64,000 nucleotides of DNA, taken from assembly GCA_032622095.1 (NCBI GenBank), contig CP136062.1, positions 153,196,875-153,260,874 of the forward strand. Reading direction: 5' to 3'. The DNA is from Siphonodentalium dalli (lineage: Eukaryota > Mollusca > Scaphopoda > Gadilida > Siphonodentaliidae). Shown piece by piece: positions 10,448-21,590 of this stretch; position 1 is the stretch's first letter; every line of letters starts with the position of its first letter. Made by a program: the position numbers and the translations under genes. The notes beneath the pieces are model-generated. The model was not told the origin of the DNA, ran no database searches, and saw only the letters and a program-made list of their open reading frames with translations.

Positions 10448-10547
10448 CCACAAGACACCATAAACACCTCCCCCGATCCAAATTCAGTTGATTGCCGTCA
10501 ATTTTGGATCGGTGGGGTTTGTGGTGACTCTTTAAGGCGTCTTGGGG
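10448..10547. repeat. Imperfect fold-back, ~35-45 bp arms
   Basis: The left arm 'ccacaagacacc...cccgatccaaat' (10448-10482) is roughly complementary to the right arm 'attttggatcggtgggg...gcgtcttgggg' (10501-10547). It is probably a MITE relic; no target duplication was identified. Confidence 0.55.
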
Positions 10548-10963
10548 GGGCATCTTACAGCACCCTTTGTTTGACCTGAGAAATGGCATGGAATAAGGAA
10601 TGGAAGTCACGTGGTTCGTATAAGTTTAATACAAGCTGAAAAATGCGACTTTTTGAAGAAGAAAAAAACAGTGGCGGCCATTTAAAAAAAAAAGTGACGT
10701 CCATAATGAAAAAAGTGGCGGCCAATTTGAATCAGTCGACCATTATGATTGGTTTGTTGGGGCGAAAAATCAGTCTTCTCAGTTCACATTGGCCATTCAT
10801 GTCAAATTTCATGCTTTGCGTTGACACATAATTATATATAAGAAGGCAGTGTAACTCACCGAAATTTATCATAAGTGGTGTAAATTCAACATAATTGATA
10901 GTTCGTTGTGATCACTTGGTTATTTTCACGTATCCTTCCAAATAATAGTCATCGTATTTCCCT
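10548..10963. other. No recognisable feature
   Basis: The words 'aaaaaagtgacgtcc' and 'aaaaaagtggcggcc' occur twice near 10690-10720. Otherwise nothing is supported. Confidence 0.4.
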
Positions 10964-10971
10964 GACAGAAC

Positions 10972-11530
10972 CAGGGTTCGCACTGCCACTTGCCAAATTT
11001 GCCAATGGCAAAAATAATTCACATTTGGCAAGAAATATTTTCATTTGGCAGAATGTTTGGCAAGTCACTTTTTAATTCCTCAAGAAAGTTGAAAATATTG
11101 TTCAAACAATACCATTCATTTCAGGAAAATCTTACAAAATAATTATGTAAGTAGTGTTTTATAAGGTTTAGGAAAAGTTAACACCTCTATTAAGATGCAG
11201 TTAATCTCATAGCATTAGTACCAATGGTTGGCGGGATTACTAGTATTTAGTGTGGTGGTGGTGTTTACATAGCTAATCCTCATGTGTTGTGCTCCTCTGA
11301 TGAAGCAACCCTACTACCATTGTATTATTCGGTGATTGGCTTATTGTTGTATGATAAATCACAATAGAGATGCGTGTATAATTAACTAACTGCTTTTATA
11401 TCGATATCAAAAGTCGTTCAAACCGCGAGTGTCGGATAGCATTTGGCAAATGCTAGAATAATATGGCAAAAACTATTTTCATTTGGCAATTTATTTGGCA
11501 AAAGTAAATTTTGGTCCAGCGCGGACACTG
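10972..11530. mobile_element. hAT-type MITE, copy 1 (perfect 8-bp TSD)
   Basis: The 559-bp element is flanked by the direct repeat GACAGAAC at 10964-10971 and 11531-11538. Its left end, CAGGGTTCGCACTGCCAC, is an imperfect inverted repeat of its right end, GTCCAGCGCGGACACTG. Subterminal regions are packed with 'TTTGGCAA' and its complement on both sides. The 8-bp duplication and CAGGG/CACTG ends are hallmarks of the hAT superfamily. No transposase is encoded. Copies lie at 19953, 24967 and 63713, and a relative's end at 29.4 kb. Confidence 0.92.
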
Positions 11531-11538
11531 GACAGAAC

Positions 11539-12455
11539 TGATTAATTTGGGAGAGAACCGACTCGATCGAGAGAAAACCGATCAAGATATCACACAATTC
11601 GCAGTTTTCGTCGTTGTTATTACTCGCACAATAGGATTTTCATAATGTTTACGTTATTTGGGACCATAGATTATGAGGGGAATGGAAAACTAATCGAATT
11701 ATCACCTAGATGGCTCAAAAATTACGTTTTAACTGTCAAAAACTCGCGAAAATGTATAATTTGGCTCATCAAGAACCGTCACAAATCAGTCAAAAACCAT
11801 CACAAATCGGCGATAGAACGACTTCCGATGTAACATTTCCCACAGAGTGTTGAAATATATATGTGGCAAAGTCAACATGACGAAATATAAAAAAAATTTA
11901 AGAATAAGAGGAAAGCTTCCAAAACTCCAAATATATGCATAGTATAATATATATATATAGAGGCGAACAGACTTATTGTTGTACCGCCACCACGCAATCG
12001 AAGATGAGTGCTCGGTAATAAATGATTATTCAGAAGGGCAAGGACATTTCCCAATATATACATTGTGTCTTTCCGAGCGAACATTCGGCATTAGGCGAAA
12101 ACAACCGAGGAGTCCGATTGCTGTGCTATCACAAACACCAAAGCACAACCAAATGCATAAATCCACATGAAAGATATACACGGCGAAATGTTAATATGGA
12201 CACGAATTCACAAATTTCCAAGTATAGCATGGGTTGTAGTTTTGGTAAAAATAAATGGACCAAACCCGTAGTACATGGGTGTCCTTTCTCCCAAGCTGGA
12301 ACCGGTATAGAATATGCCTGCTGCCCCTCAGCGAGGGGTAAGAATCCCCTAATTTGACACCCTGTTTATCGTGGGATGCATCCCGCGATGTGTGGTGTAG
12401 GAGTCCTGGTGGTATTAGGGCTCCATATCACCTTGAGGCATCGACCTGCTGCGGC
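11539..12455. other. No recognisable gene
   Basis: Overlapping short ORFs at 11976-12357 lack any domain. A (TA)n tract lies near 11945. Confidence 0.45.
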
Positions 12456-12840
12456 TTAACCCTTTACCCAACAAACCGGCCAAATAAAGCTTCAACAGCC
12501 TAAAATATCTTCGGTCTGCCTCAATAGAACCATACAAATATGGATATCATTGGAACCGGCTCATTGACCACATTGTGATGGTTATAGTTATGCCCTGTGC
12601 CAATGCATTCTCTTATATATGCGAGTCGACCATAGGTCGCCTCGCATATATAAGAGAATGCATTGGCCTAAAAAACACTTTAACACTTTTTACCATTTTT
12701 TCTTACGTTCTTTAACAATTTTATAATTTTTAATGTGTTAAGCCAATGCATTCTCTTATATATGCGAGGCGACCTATGGTCGACTCGCATATATAAGAGA
12801 ATGCATTGGCACAGGGCCCTTCTGTTGGGTAAAGGGTTAA
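12456..12840. mobile_element. Palindrome MITE family A, copy 1 (TTAA-flanked)
   Basis: TTAA lies at both edges (12456-12459, 12837-12840) next to the inverted ends CCCTTTACCCAACA / TGTTGGGTAAAGGG. TTAA duplication with CCC-starting ends is characteristic of piggyBac-type elements. Inside are two 69-bp near-perfect palindromes (12599-12667 and 12742-12810) in opposite orientation, separated by an AT-rich 74-bp spacer. A left arm of about 135 bp contains 'aataaagcttcaacagcct'. There is no coding capacity. Confidence 0.92.
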
Positions 12841-13777
12841 CTCATGGTTCACTTTGGACCTGCATATCTCGTAGAAGTTCATATATGAAAAGATGGCTTC
12901 AGATCATAAGCAATCGGATATTTTGGATAATAACTCTCGACAAACAGAATAAGAAAAGTGAAATTCAATGCCAAATTCCGACCATATTCGGAAATATGAT
13001 GGCACAACTACTAATATGTGGATCTTAATGAAAAGTAAGCATGAGACCATACTCGGGACGGAATGGGTATGTCTCAATAGAGTGTCACAAGTATAACCTT
13101 CACTCGGAATACTATATACATTTACTTGTGTTACAGCTTATAGCAAATGCTTGTGGTGCAGTTATTGACTTGCTTTAAAAAACGAGGTATACATGCACTC
13201 ATGAATTCCACGAAAAGGCGGCCATGGATACCGATAATGGGTATTTGCATCATTAGCATGTCATCGGGGAATGTTGTTGCTTCTTCTGTATTTCATTATT
13301 ACTATCCAATGAATATATTTTGGAATGGTCATTGCCCTCACTATACAATCTCTTAAACACCAGATATTGTGTGACTGGGGATCAATGATGCGCACATGCG
13401 CAGTCAACGCATATTTTCATATTTTGCCAAATAAGGTCAATGAACCAAGCAGCTCAAGGGTCATTCTATGTTAATAGTGAGGCATGTGTGGAAATGTTAT
13501 TTTTGTCACATTTCCCATATCACAATCTGTCTCAATTACCATAGTATCCCCTTTTTGCACATATATTTTAGTAAAATGACGGTTTAACCCCTACCAACAA
13601 CCCGTTTCTAAGGTAAAAACAGTCGCATAGCAACCGTTGCCATGGAACGTATTTTCGTGATTGCCCCCATATCTGAAAATAATACGTGGGACCTAATATA
13701 CACATGTGCCAAGTTTTATGCTTTTATGACAATGTCCGCACTTGTTACACAAAAAACTATTCCTAAAAAATCGCACG
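12841..13777. other. No recognisable gene
   Basis: Short unsupported ORFs only. This stretch ends at the GTGATTCCGTCACG motif cluster. Confidence 0.4.
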
Positions 13778-14182
13778 GTGATTCCGTCACGCCCATTGTG
13801 TGATTCCGTCACGGCGAACAAACCGAGTTAACTAGTAATATACACACAAGTGTGTGACAATGCGGCTTTTTTCTGCAAGTATAATGTATCTACTTTACTA
13901 ATTGGGAACTTTTTCCAGGTCAGCTTGGCTGAATGAGCAGGGTTCTTCAATAGTACGGACCTACCCTCATATTGATGGCACTTTTTTGGTGATTCCGTCA
14001 CGGACACAATTTGACTCAGAGTGAGATGATACTTAAATACACATATAGTTGTATATAATCAAACAACTTAGTATAGTATGTACAGTGTTTTTTTATTTTA
14101 AGCGGTACCCTACTGGTCATAATTTTAGATGTTATAGGCCACAGAAAAGTGAAATTCCGTAAAATTTGGTGATTCCGTCACG
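13778..14182. repeat. Four spaced copies of GTGATTCCGTCACG
   Basis: Exact 14-mers start at 13778, 13800, 13989 and 14169. The last three are 189 and 180 bp apart, and intervening words such as 'tatacacaca' / 'tacacatata' hint at an old ~185-bp tandem repeat. The motif has dyad symmetry (GTGA-N5-TCAC), so a protein-binding role is conceivable, but only the repetition is seen. Confidence 0.65.
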
Positions 14183-14731
14183 CTGGAATTCATGACTGCA
14201 CATTTTTACATTTACCAAACATTCGAATATTAGAAGTTTCACTCGTTCAGTTGGCCGAATATTCGAATGTCAAAATTGGCCGAATACCGAACACTAATCA
14301 ACGATAGATAAATCTGACGTTTTTCAGTTACCATATCTTGCACAAACACATGTTGGTTACACCCCATTATACCTTAAATAGCAGTCAGGCTGTGTTGATA
14401 AGTCCTGATATATCTTATTAGTCTGAGATATTATGGCTGAGCTGGAGTGACAAATGTTCATAGAATGTCGAAAACAATTGATGCTAAGGAAGTACTGTTA
14501 AACAGCTATGTTGGGGGCTTCAGTCGGTCTCAACACCCACATGGATTGAAGGTTGGACACATGAAACTTCCAGTGACTACATTTACACCGTTAAGCGAAT
14601 TGTATGAAAAAATACATTTGCACATGTACACACGAATATCTCGCACCAAAAACATTTCCAAATGTCTCGACACACTCAGCAATGGATCGTTCATTTCCCA
14701 GTTGAGAATATGAGTTAAGTGTACAGAAATT
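14183..14731. other. No gene; ATTCGAATATTCGG words near 14216-14290
   Basis: 'ccgaatattcgaat' and related palindromic words occur near 14216 and 14260. They resemble subterminal repeats of DNA transposons, but no element ends could be defined. Confidence 0.35.
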
Positions 14732-14947
14732 TATGGTAGATATTTGGCACAGCTGCATGTTACATGTAATTGTCTCCGAGACATGCCGAGACTATGTCTG
14801 GGACTATATAACACCAAGTCGCCGATTTTTAGAAGCTGCGTGTGTTTTGTGTTATATATGTAGTCCCAGTTATGTACACAGGGCAACGCTCGGTATATCT
14901 CGGATATAAGTACATACAACATGCAGCTGTGCCAAACATCTACCATA
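14732..14947. mobile_element. Fold-back MITE, ~85-100 bp arms
   Basis: It starts 'tatggtagatatttggcaca' and ends with the reverse complement 'atctaccata'. The outer ~32 bases of each arm pair almost perfectly ('ggcacagctgcatgtt'). The inner parts pair with gaps, around 'ccgagacatgccgag', 'gggacta' and 'tataacac', and leave a loop of about 40 bases. Whole-transcript hairpins of this sort could feed small-RNA pathways. The superfamily is unknown. Confidence 0.75.
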
Positions 14948-15040
14948 TTCACAACTCGGACACAATAAAATGTGCATATAGCGTCCTACGTGCGACGTCG
15001 AAATACAGCGGCCATTTGAGCTTCACTATTTGTTGTGGTC

Positions 15041-15125
15041 GCTTCGGTAGCCGTGTAGTATTGACGTCGGACTTGAGTTGCAAGGAGCGCTCGCCGTCAC
15101 GGGTTTGATTCCCACCCAGCCCCCC
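15041..15125 (+). ncRNA. tRNA-like SINE head (internal Pol III promoter-like boxes)
   Basis: An A-box-like 'ggtagccgtgtagta' (about 15046-15060) is followed about 45 bases later by a B-box-like 'gggtttgattccc' (about 15101-15113) and then 'acccagcc'. The boxes fit a tRNA-derived SINE. The acceptor stem does not pair well, so this is not a functional tRNA gene. A poly-C run interrupts the tail at 15119-15130. Confidence 0.5.
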
Positions 15126-15130
15126 CCCCC

Positions 15131-15912
15131 TCAAATATTTAAAACACATGTAGCTTCTGAAGAATATTAGATGAGAAGCAAGTTTCATACCCTGACATAT
15201 TTTCTGCGGTGTGTCCAGCACTCAGACGGAAATTCAAATCGATGTATGTGATCACAACTGCCAAAGTTGAGGCGGTTGCTCCAGAACAATCTACTCAAGT
15301 TGAGCCAGTTCCAAAACATACTCAAGCTGAGCTTATTGCTTCGAAACAATCGCCACACATTCTCAAAAACAGGTTGATATTTGAGTTTGGAAAGTTTGAC
15401 ACGATACTTCAAGATAAACGTTTAATTTTCTATTACTCCACACATTTTTGTGGGTAGAAGCTTCCAGTTGTGTGAAAGACGACATTCTGTGTCACCTACC
15501 CGATTGTCAACTTGGCGCATTGATAAACTAAAGGCTCACCCCAGATTCATAAAATATAAGTATCATGGCAATGCACCACATCACATATTTCGATGTGAAG
15601 CTTTGCTAAATTAAAGGCTCACTCAATTTTCGATTCCACAGATCACATTATATAAAATATATGCCATATAACATTTGAAAGAGTTTCTGCAAAATCTATT
15701 ATTTTCAATGGAAGGCGAATTTTGTTGCATTCTGTGAGAAATAACGGGGGAAGTCTTGGGTTAATCTGAGAATCTCTGTCGCTTGGTGGACAGTCCAAGG
15801 TCACAGTTCTGTATTCTGGTGAAATATATATTCCTTGGTTCCTCTGCCGAGTGGTACAGAATATGGAATAGGTTGTGTATACTGTGTGCTAATTTAATCC
15901 GTTTTATATTAT
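15131..15912. other. No recognisable gene
   Basis: 'aaaggctcac' repeats near 15530 and 15614. No ORF is supported. Confidence 0.4.
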
Positions 15913-16225
15913 ACTAGCAGGTGACCCGACTTCGTCCGGGCTTTGACCTTGAATTGACCATTTTGAAGGTCAATGTCAGGTCGGAGTCATGATTTGACCC
16001 GTCCAAAACACTCCCCGGACAAAATTACCCGTAGGTATCAAATGTCGTCGAAATCCGTCCAGCAGTTTTTCCCGGCCATAGCTAACAGACAGACAAACAG
16101 ACAGAAGTCCCAAAATATATATTAGATCATTTGTGGGTACCCGTTTCAAGGTGAAGGTCACCTCGGGTGGAAAAACTGACCCGATGAAAATCTCCCCCAT
16201 TCACCCTTATGATGTCATACAGATA
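15913..16225. repeat. Dispersed repeat ending in ACAGACAGAC and ATATATTAGA, copy 1
   Basis: It starts 'ctagcaggtgacccgacttc', contains a palindromic 'tttgaccttgaattgacc..ttgaaggtcaa' core, then 'cgaaatccgtccagcag' and 'cagacagacaaacagacag', and ends 'aaaatatatattaga'. A partial second unit follows at 16130-16225. Copies with the same order lie at 16846-17530. Similar untranslated repeats are common in marine invertebrates. The class is unknown. Confidence 0.65.
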
Positions 16226-16845
16226 AAGCCTCTCGGCGATGAGTCAAGAGAAACGGTTTAGTGCAAGTACATTATTTACGCGATGTGTCGAAAACGGAAA
16301 CATAAGACGATCGATGGAATCAACTAATAAGTATTGTTCCCGGGCAATAAAAAATATCTTATGACTTGCAATAAATCTCTCCTCATAGTCCACACCCTGG
16401 GGCATAACTGGGAAGTGAAGACATAATTTTAGAAGGCCTCGCAAGGGATGAATTGACGCCGAATCGAGTGCGTGATTTCGAGTGACAAAAATGACGATGT
16501 CGGAAATAATAACATATCTCGAACCCGGTGGTCGTATAATTCGATTTTTCATGGGAAAATGGACAGACTCCACGCTTTAATTGTATTAGGCAATTATCGA
16601 AGAGACATAAACGCATTTATTAACAATTTTGCCAGCCTTGGGAAGATTCGTAGAAGCGAGTTCTAGGTAATGGAAATGCATGCATATTTCCTATGTAACA
16701 GTTTAACACATACACGCTCTTTGTCAACGACACTGCGGATACGAACGCTCTTTAACTATCACGCGATTAACCCATGAACTACCAATTACGGTGGCGGGGG
16801 ATTGGAGAATGAGTGCTCTGGTGTTCTCAGAAGCGGTTCGATGAC
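16226..16845. other. Unassigned block between two copies of the same repeat
   Basis: The flanking repeat is recognisable on both sides, so this ~620-bp block may be an insertion into it. No inverted ends or duplication were found. Confidence 0.35.
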
Positions 16846-17530
16846 ATTCCGTCTGGGATTTTACCCTTATATAGCAAGTTTGGGCTAAATCCGTCCGGCA
16901 GTTTTCCCGACCATAGCTAACAGACAGACAGACAGACAAACAGAAGTCCTAAAATATATATTACTAGAAGGTGACCCGACTTCGTCCGGACTTTGACCTT
17001 GAATTGTCCATTTTGAAGGTCAAGATCAAGTGGGGTCACGATTTGACCCGTCCAAAACACTGCCCGGACAAAAGTACCCGACAAAAGTACCCGTTGGATA
17101 TCCATCCGGTTTTACCCGATTTGACCTTGAATTGATCATTTTGAAGGTCAAGGTCAGGTCGGGGTCACGATTTGACCCGTCCAAAGCACTCATTGGACAA
17201 ACGTAACCCTATGTATAAAATTTATTCGAAATCCCATCAAAATTGGCAATTTGACCTTGAATTGACCCGATTTCAAGGTCAATGTCACGTCGCACGGGCA
17301 AATGAATATGCTTATGAGACTCCCCATACGAAAGTACCCACACATACCAAGTTTCATCGAAATCCCGTGATATTCGCGTCGCACGGGCAAATTAATAGGC
17401 CCATGTCACTCCCCGGCCGAAGATACCCCCACATACCAAGTTTCATCGAAATCGGCTCGGCCGTTTTCGAGTCCATCGATTACAGACAGACACACAGACA
17501 CACAGATCTTCCAAAAATATATAATAGATA
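16846..17530. repeat. Dispersed ACAGACAGAC repeat, further copies in tandem
   Basis: 'acagacagacagacagacaa' near 16920 ends one unit. A new unit starts at about 16965 with 'ctagaaggtgacccgacttc'. 'ttgaccttgaattga' recurs near 16998, 17117 and 17250, and 'accaagtttcatcgaaatc' at 17347 and 17438. The array ends with 'cagacacacagacacacag' and 'atatataatagat'. Confidence 0.7.
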
Positions 17531-17817
17531 TGCTTGCACACTAGTCAGTTCTTGAATTGTGTATTCCTGATCGACTTTATTATCGTCATCATCTCCGTTG
17601 TTTTCGTCATCACCGCCTGTCATTGTCGTCTTTTCGTCATCAGTGTCGCCTCGTCATCTTCATCAGTACCACCATCATCGTCTTGCATCCGCCTTATTGC
17701 TGTCGTCAGAATACACAGTTGATTCGAGATGGTAGTTTTTGTCTACCTTATTGTGTTCTTAGTCGTGATATTATCTAGCGGCTGAAACGACGTTCAACAT
17801 CAACTAATCAATCAACC

Positions 17818-18445
17818 AAACTATAACCACAGCCAAACGTTAACCACAGCCAAACGCTAAACACAGCCAAACGATAACCTAACGCTACGCTCACCACAGC
17901 CAAACGTTAACCACAGCCAAACGCTAAACACAGCCAAACGATAACCTAACGCTACGCTAACCACAGCCAAACGATAACCACAACCAACGATAACAACAAT
18001 CAAACGTTAACCACGACCAAACGATAACCACAACCAAACGCTAACCACAACCAAACGTTAACCACGACCAAACGATAACCACAACCAAACGCTAACCACA
18101 ACCAAACGTTAACCACGACCAAACGATAACCACAACCAAACGCTAACCACAACCAAACGCTAACCACAGCCAAACGTTAACCACAACCAAACGCTAACCA
18201 CAACCAAACGCTAACCACGACCAAACGCTAACCACAGCCAAACGTTAACCACAACCAAACGCTAACCACAACCAAACGATAACCACAACCAAACGTTAAC
18301 CACGACCAAACGATAACCACAACCAAACGCTAACCACAGCCAAACGATAACCACGACCAAACGCTAACCACAACCAAACGATAACCACAACCAAACGACA
18401 GCCAAACGCTAACCACAGCCAAACGCTAACCACAGCCAAACGATG
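17818..18445. repeat. 17-bp minisatellite, roughly 36 copies
   Basis: The unit is 'aaccacaaccaaacgct', with variants cagcc/cgacc and cgtt/cgat/cgct. Between about 18003 and 18160 the variants recur in a fixed order of three, giving a 51-bp higher-order repeat. The opposite strand is rich in GGTT words. There is no coding potential. Confidence 0.9.
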
Positions 18446-19786
18446 TGGTCTTTTGGAAAATCACCATAACCCAACATAATGTCTGAAACGATGAATCAGA
18501 CCTGATTAATACAATTGAAGAAAAATGAACATGCTTTCTCGATTAACATTTCGACTACTGAAGTGCCTTACGAATCTCAATTTCAAACTATCAGTTTGAA
18601 GGAACAAATCATTATTCTTTATAACCAATGGATGATATAGTATTATAACAACACATGTTTACCCTCTCAAAATGAGATTTCTGCTTATTATGTAAAAAAC
18701 AATCTGAAATCATGAGTGTCTGGATTAAAATAAATCAAACATTTTTCATTGCATATTTTATTTTTTTTGGTAACCATTTGCAGAACAATTTTTTTGGAGG
18801 AAAAATCACCACAATACAAGATAATGTCGGAAAAGATAAATCAGTATTGAGTGTTTGTCTGCCAGATTATTTCAAACGTGGTTGAATAATATTTATGTTT
18901 TTATGTTGGTTTTGGTCCTTAAATTTACTGCTTTTATTTTTTCAAACAAACCCACCCCACCCAGTTGTCAAATCATACTTTTTTGTGCAGTTGCCGTTGT
19001 CATGGAGAATTTTCGTCGTGAACTAGACAGGAATATATATTGCCACATATAGCTATCACTTCAAAGCTTCTTAGAAGCTTTCAAAATCTCCCAAAAAGGA
19101 ATGCAAATTACCTTGATCGGTGGGATGGAAGAGATAGTCTGCGTCTTAAGACGTCATGTCTGTTTATTGCCAAGCGATATATCATACCGATGCAATTATA
19201 CAAAAAGATAAAAAGACTGGATACATTTTTCTGCGTATGATAACTCTTAAATCATGGTATAACTGATATGTTAGTCCCCTCGCGATACCGCGATTTTTCC
19301 ATTTGTTACTGTGCTCCGTGTCAAGAAGATACATTCTTCTTGGAGGAACTTAAATTGAATTTCTGTTCACTCAGATGGAAGTCTCGTGTTTTTGCGGCGG
19401 GGACATGGTTGGCGCTTGTATATAATCAATGTCGCTTGTCGAATGAGGGAAAGTTTGCAAGACTCTCATATATCCAAAAAGGAAACACATGTATTTTCGA
19501 GCGAGATGATTAAAATAGGAAGCATTCAATGTCCCGTATATTTGACTGGCATGTCCGCAACGCACGTGGCGTGATCTTTAAACATAAATTTGGATAGAGT
19601 AACACTCTCTGTGGTCGTTGTGTTACGTTCCCGGATTCAACATACGCCAACAAACACACCACATACATATGGACTCTACATTTTCTGAAGAAAAAAACTA
19701 ATCGAGGTGACAAATTCATTAGCTGTTTCAACTGTACACAAATGATCTTTACTTCAACAAAAACCGTATGCTACTTCAATATATCC
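18446..19786. other. No recognisable gene
   Basis: Short unsupported ORFs only (longest about 80 codons near 19268-19513). Confidence 0.45.
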
Positions 19787-19890
19787 TCGTGCAAATAGGT
19801 CCATATTGGACCTAAATATTGGCATTGGGTCATATTGGACTTATTTGATTCTGGAATAAGCCCATGTAGTGGTCGTATACCCGTTATTCG
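19787..19890. repeat. Dispersed 'CATATTGGACTTATTTGATTC' repeat, reverse copy
   Basis: 'tcctcgtgcaaatag', 'tccatattgg', 'cttatttgattctg' match in reverse the blocks at 26876-26955 and 36523-36575. A further piece, 20539-20585, lies beyond the inserted hAT MITE. Confidence 0.5.
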
Positions 19891-19952
19891 GTTGGATTGC
19901 GCGGGCAGTTTACAAAATATATATATATATATATATCTAAAGAGGGTACATA

Positions 19953-20528
19953 CAGGGTCCGCGCTGGACCGAAATTTACTTTTGCCAAATAATTTGCCAA
20001 ATGAAAATATTTTTGCCAAATTATTTTAGCAATTGCCAAATGCTATCCCTCTTAGTATAATTTTCTGCAACCTTAAGTTTTATGTTTCGACACTCGCGGT
20101 TTGAAGGACTTTTGATATGGATAGAAAAGCAGTTAGTTAATAATTAATTATACTCGCATCTCTATTGTGGTTTATCATCCAACAATAAGCCAATCACCGA
20201 ACAATACAATGGTAGAAGGGTTTCTCCATCACAAGGTCACGTCACATGAGGATTAGTAATCCCTCCAACCATCAGTACTCATGCTATATGCGATTAACTG
20301 AATCTTAAGAGAGGTGTTAACTTTCCATAAACCTTATAATACACCGCTAATATAATTATATTGTAAGAGTTTCCTGAAATTAATGGTATTGATTGACCAA
20401 TATTTTTTCAAATTGCTTGAGGAATTAAAAAGTGACATGCCAAAACTTTCGCCAAATGAAAATATTTTTTGCCAAATATGAATTATTTTTGCTATTGGCA
20501 ATTTTGGCAAGTGGCAGCGCGAACCCTG
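19953..20528. mobile_element. hAT-type MITE, copy 2 (perfect 8-bp TSD)
   Basis: This 576-bp copy is in the opposite orientation to the 10972 copy. It starts CAGGGTCCGCGCTGGACC and ends GGCAGCGCGAACCCTG. The 8-bp duplication GGTACATA lies at 19945-19952 and 20529-20536. It shares the subterminal 'TTTGCCAAA' words and central landmarks such as 'cactcgcggttt' and 'gaggtgttaac' with the other copies. Confidence 0.92.
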
Positions 20529-20589
20529 GGTACATATCCTCGAGGTTCATATTGGACTTATTTGATTCTGAATTAGGCCCATGGTGAGC

Positions 20590-21030
20590 TTATTTTAAAT
20601 TTATTTAACTAAATTGTTTTTAATCAAATTTTTGAAAAACTAACGCAGTTATAACCTCCGCCAGGGTACCCCGAGTCACCACAACAAATTTGGTTGAAAT
20701 CCGTCAGCAGTCTAGGAGAAAAATCCGGACAGACCTATCCTACTCTTTTATATATAGCTGAGTCATGGCCCTTTTCGACTTCGAATTTAACCAATTCTAT
20801 AACATTTTGGTTTCAGACCGATAACTCCAGTTTGGATTATTTGATCAGAACCAAAGTTTGTATGGGTGTTCCCAGCTCAAAATACAGGCTAAATTCGAAT
20901 ATGGGTTCCGTACAATTATTATTACATGAGTTACGGCCCTTTTTCAACTTACTTAATGCACCTGATTTACTAACAATCTACAATTAACTAATGGGCGTAT
21001 TTTGGCCACGCCCCAGCTGTGCTCTTGTTT
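20590..21030. repeat. Dispersed repeat with 'CCTCCGCCAGGGTACC' block
   Basis: It contains 'cctccgccagggtaccccga', 'aaatttggttgaaatccg', 'gagaaaaatccggacag', and later 'gggcgtattttggccacgcc' and 'gtgctcttgttttt'. The first half reappears reversed at 37553-37700. It is probably a noncoding mobile element, class not recognised. Confidence 0.55.
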
Positions 21031-21052
21031 TTCTTTCACTTCATGCCAGCTA

Positions 21053-21160
21053 TACCTTACTCTTATTCAAATTCGCGCCGTACTTTTTTTCGTACCAATA
21101 TGTGCGCGAATTTAAAACAGCGAAAAATAGTACTGCGCGAATTTAAATACGAGTAGGGTA
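21053..21160. repeat. Fold-back, ~40-bp arms
   Basis: 'taccttactcttattcaaat' / 'gcgccgtac' at the left pairs with 'gtactgcgcgaatttaaata' / 'cgagtagggta' at the right, with a short loop near 21100-21115. Confidence 0.7.
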
Positions 21161-21238
21161 ATCGATATCCAAATATTTAGTGTATTTCTCGTGAATGAAA
21201 ATTGTCATTTTAAGACTAGCGTCTGATCACTTACATTT

Positions 21239-21413
21239 GAATGGACAGAACACAATGCGCCACCTTAATCAAGAATCTCGTATTGAATGAGTTGCGGACG
21301 GCGCTTGGATATATTTCACGAAAGCGGAGCTTGAGTGAAATGTGACTATGCGTCGTCCGCAACGAGTGCGATAAAAGATTCCAGATTATTATTTCAAGTT
21401 GTGTTCTGTATTT
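21239..21413. mobile_element. Fold-back MITE relic, ~80-bp arms
   Basis: Outer words 'acagaacacaa' / 'ttgtgttctgt' and inner words 'gttgcggacggcgc' / 'gcgtcgtccgcaac' are complementary. 'ttcacgaaagcggagcttg' forms the centre. The arms contain several mismatches, which suggests age. Confidence 0.65.
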
Positions 21414-21492
21414 ATTCCACATCATTGTCTCGGTTTAAGTTTAATCCATGACGTGACTACCATTGATACCAGTGAGAGCTTTCCGATAAATG

Positions 21493-21590
21493 GCAACAAG
21501 CCATATTTCCGACTAAATCCTGAAAAATTACCCATAATTCTGCTGTGGTTAAGGAGTCGATTATTTAGAGCGTTACTGTATCTGTATAAC
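21493..21590. repeat. Single arm of the 57.2-kb palindrome family
   Basis: 'aacaagccatatttccgact', 'aaatcctgaaaaatta', 'cccataattctgctgtggtt' match one arm of the 57247-57424 palindrome with a few differences. The second arm is absent here. Confidence 0.75.

Noticed and set aside
15041..15125. Functional tRNA gene
   Set aside because: A- and B-box-like words are present but acceptor and anticodon stems do not pair, so I list it only as a SINE-like head.
17581..17700. Coding Ser/Thr/Val-rich ORFs
   Set aside because: They arise from an imperfect GTCATC-rich tract.
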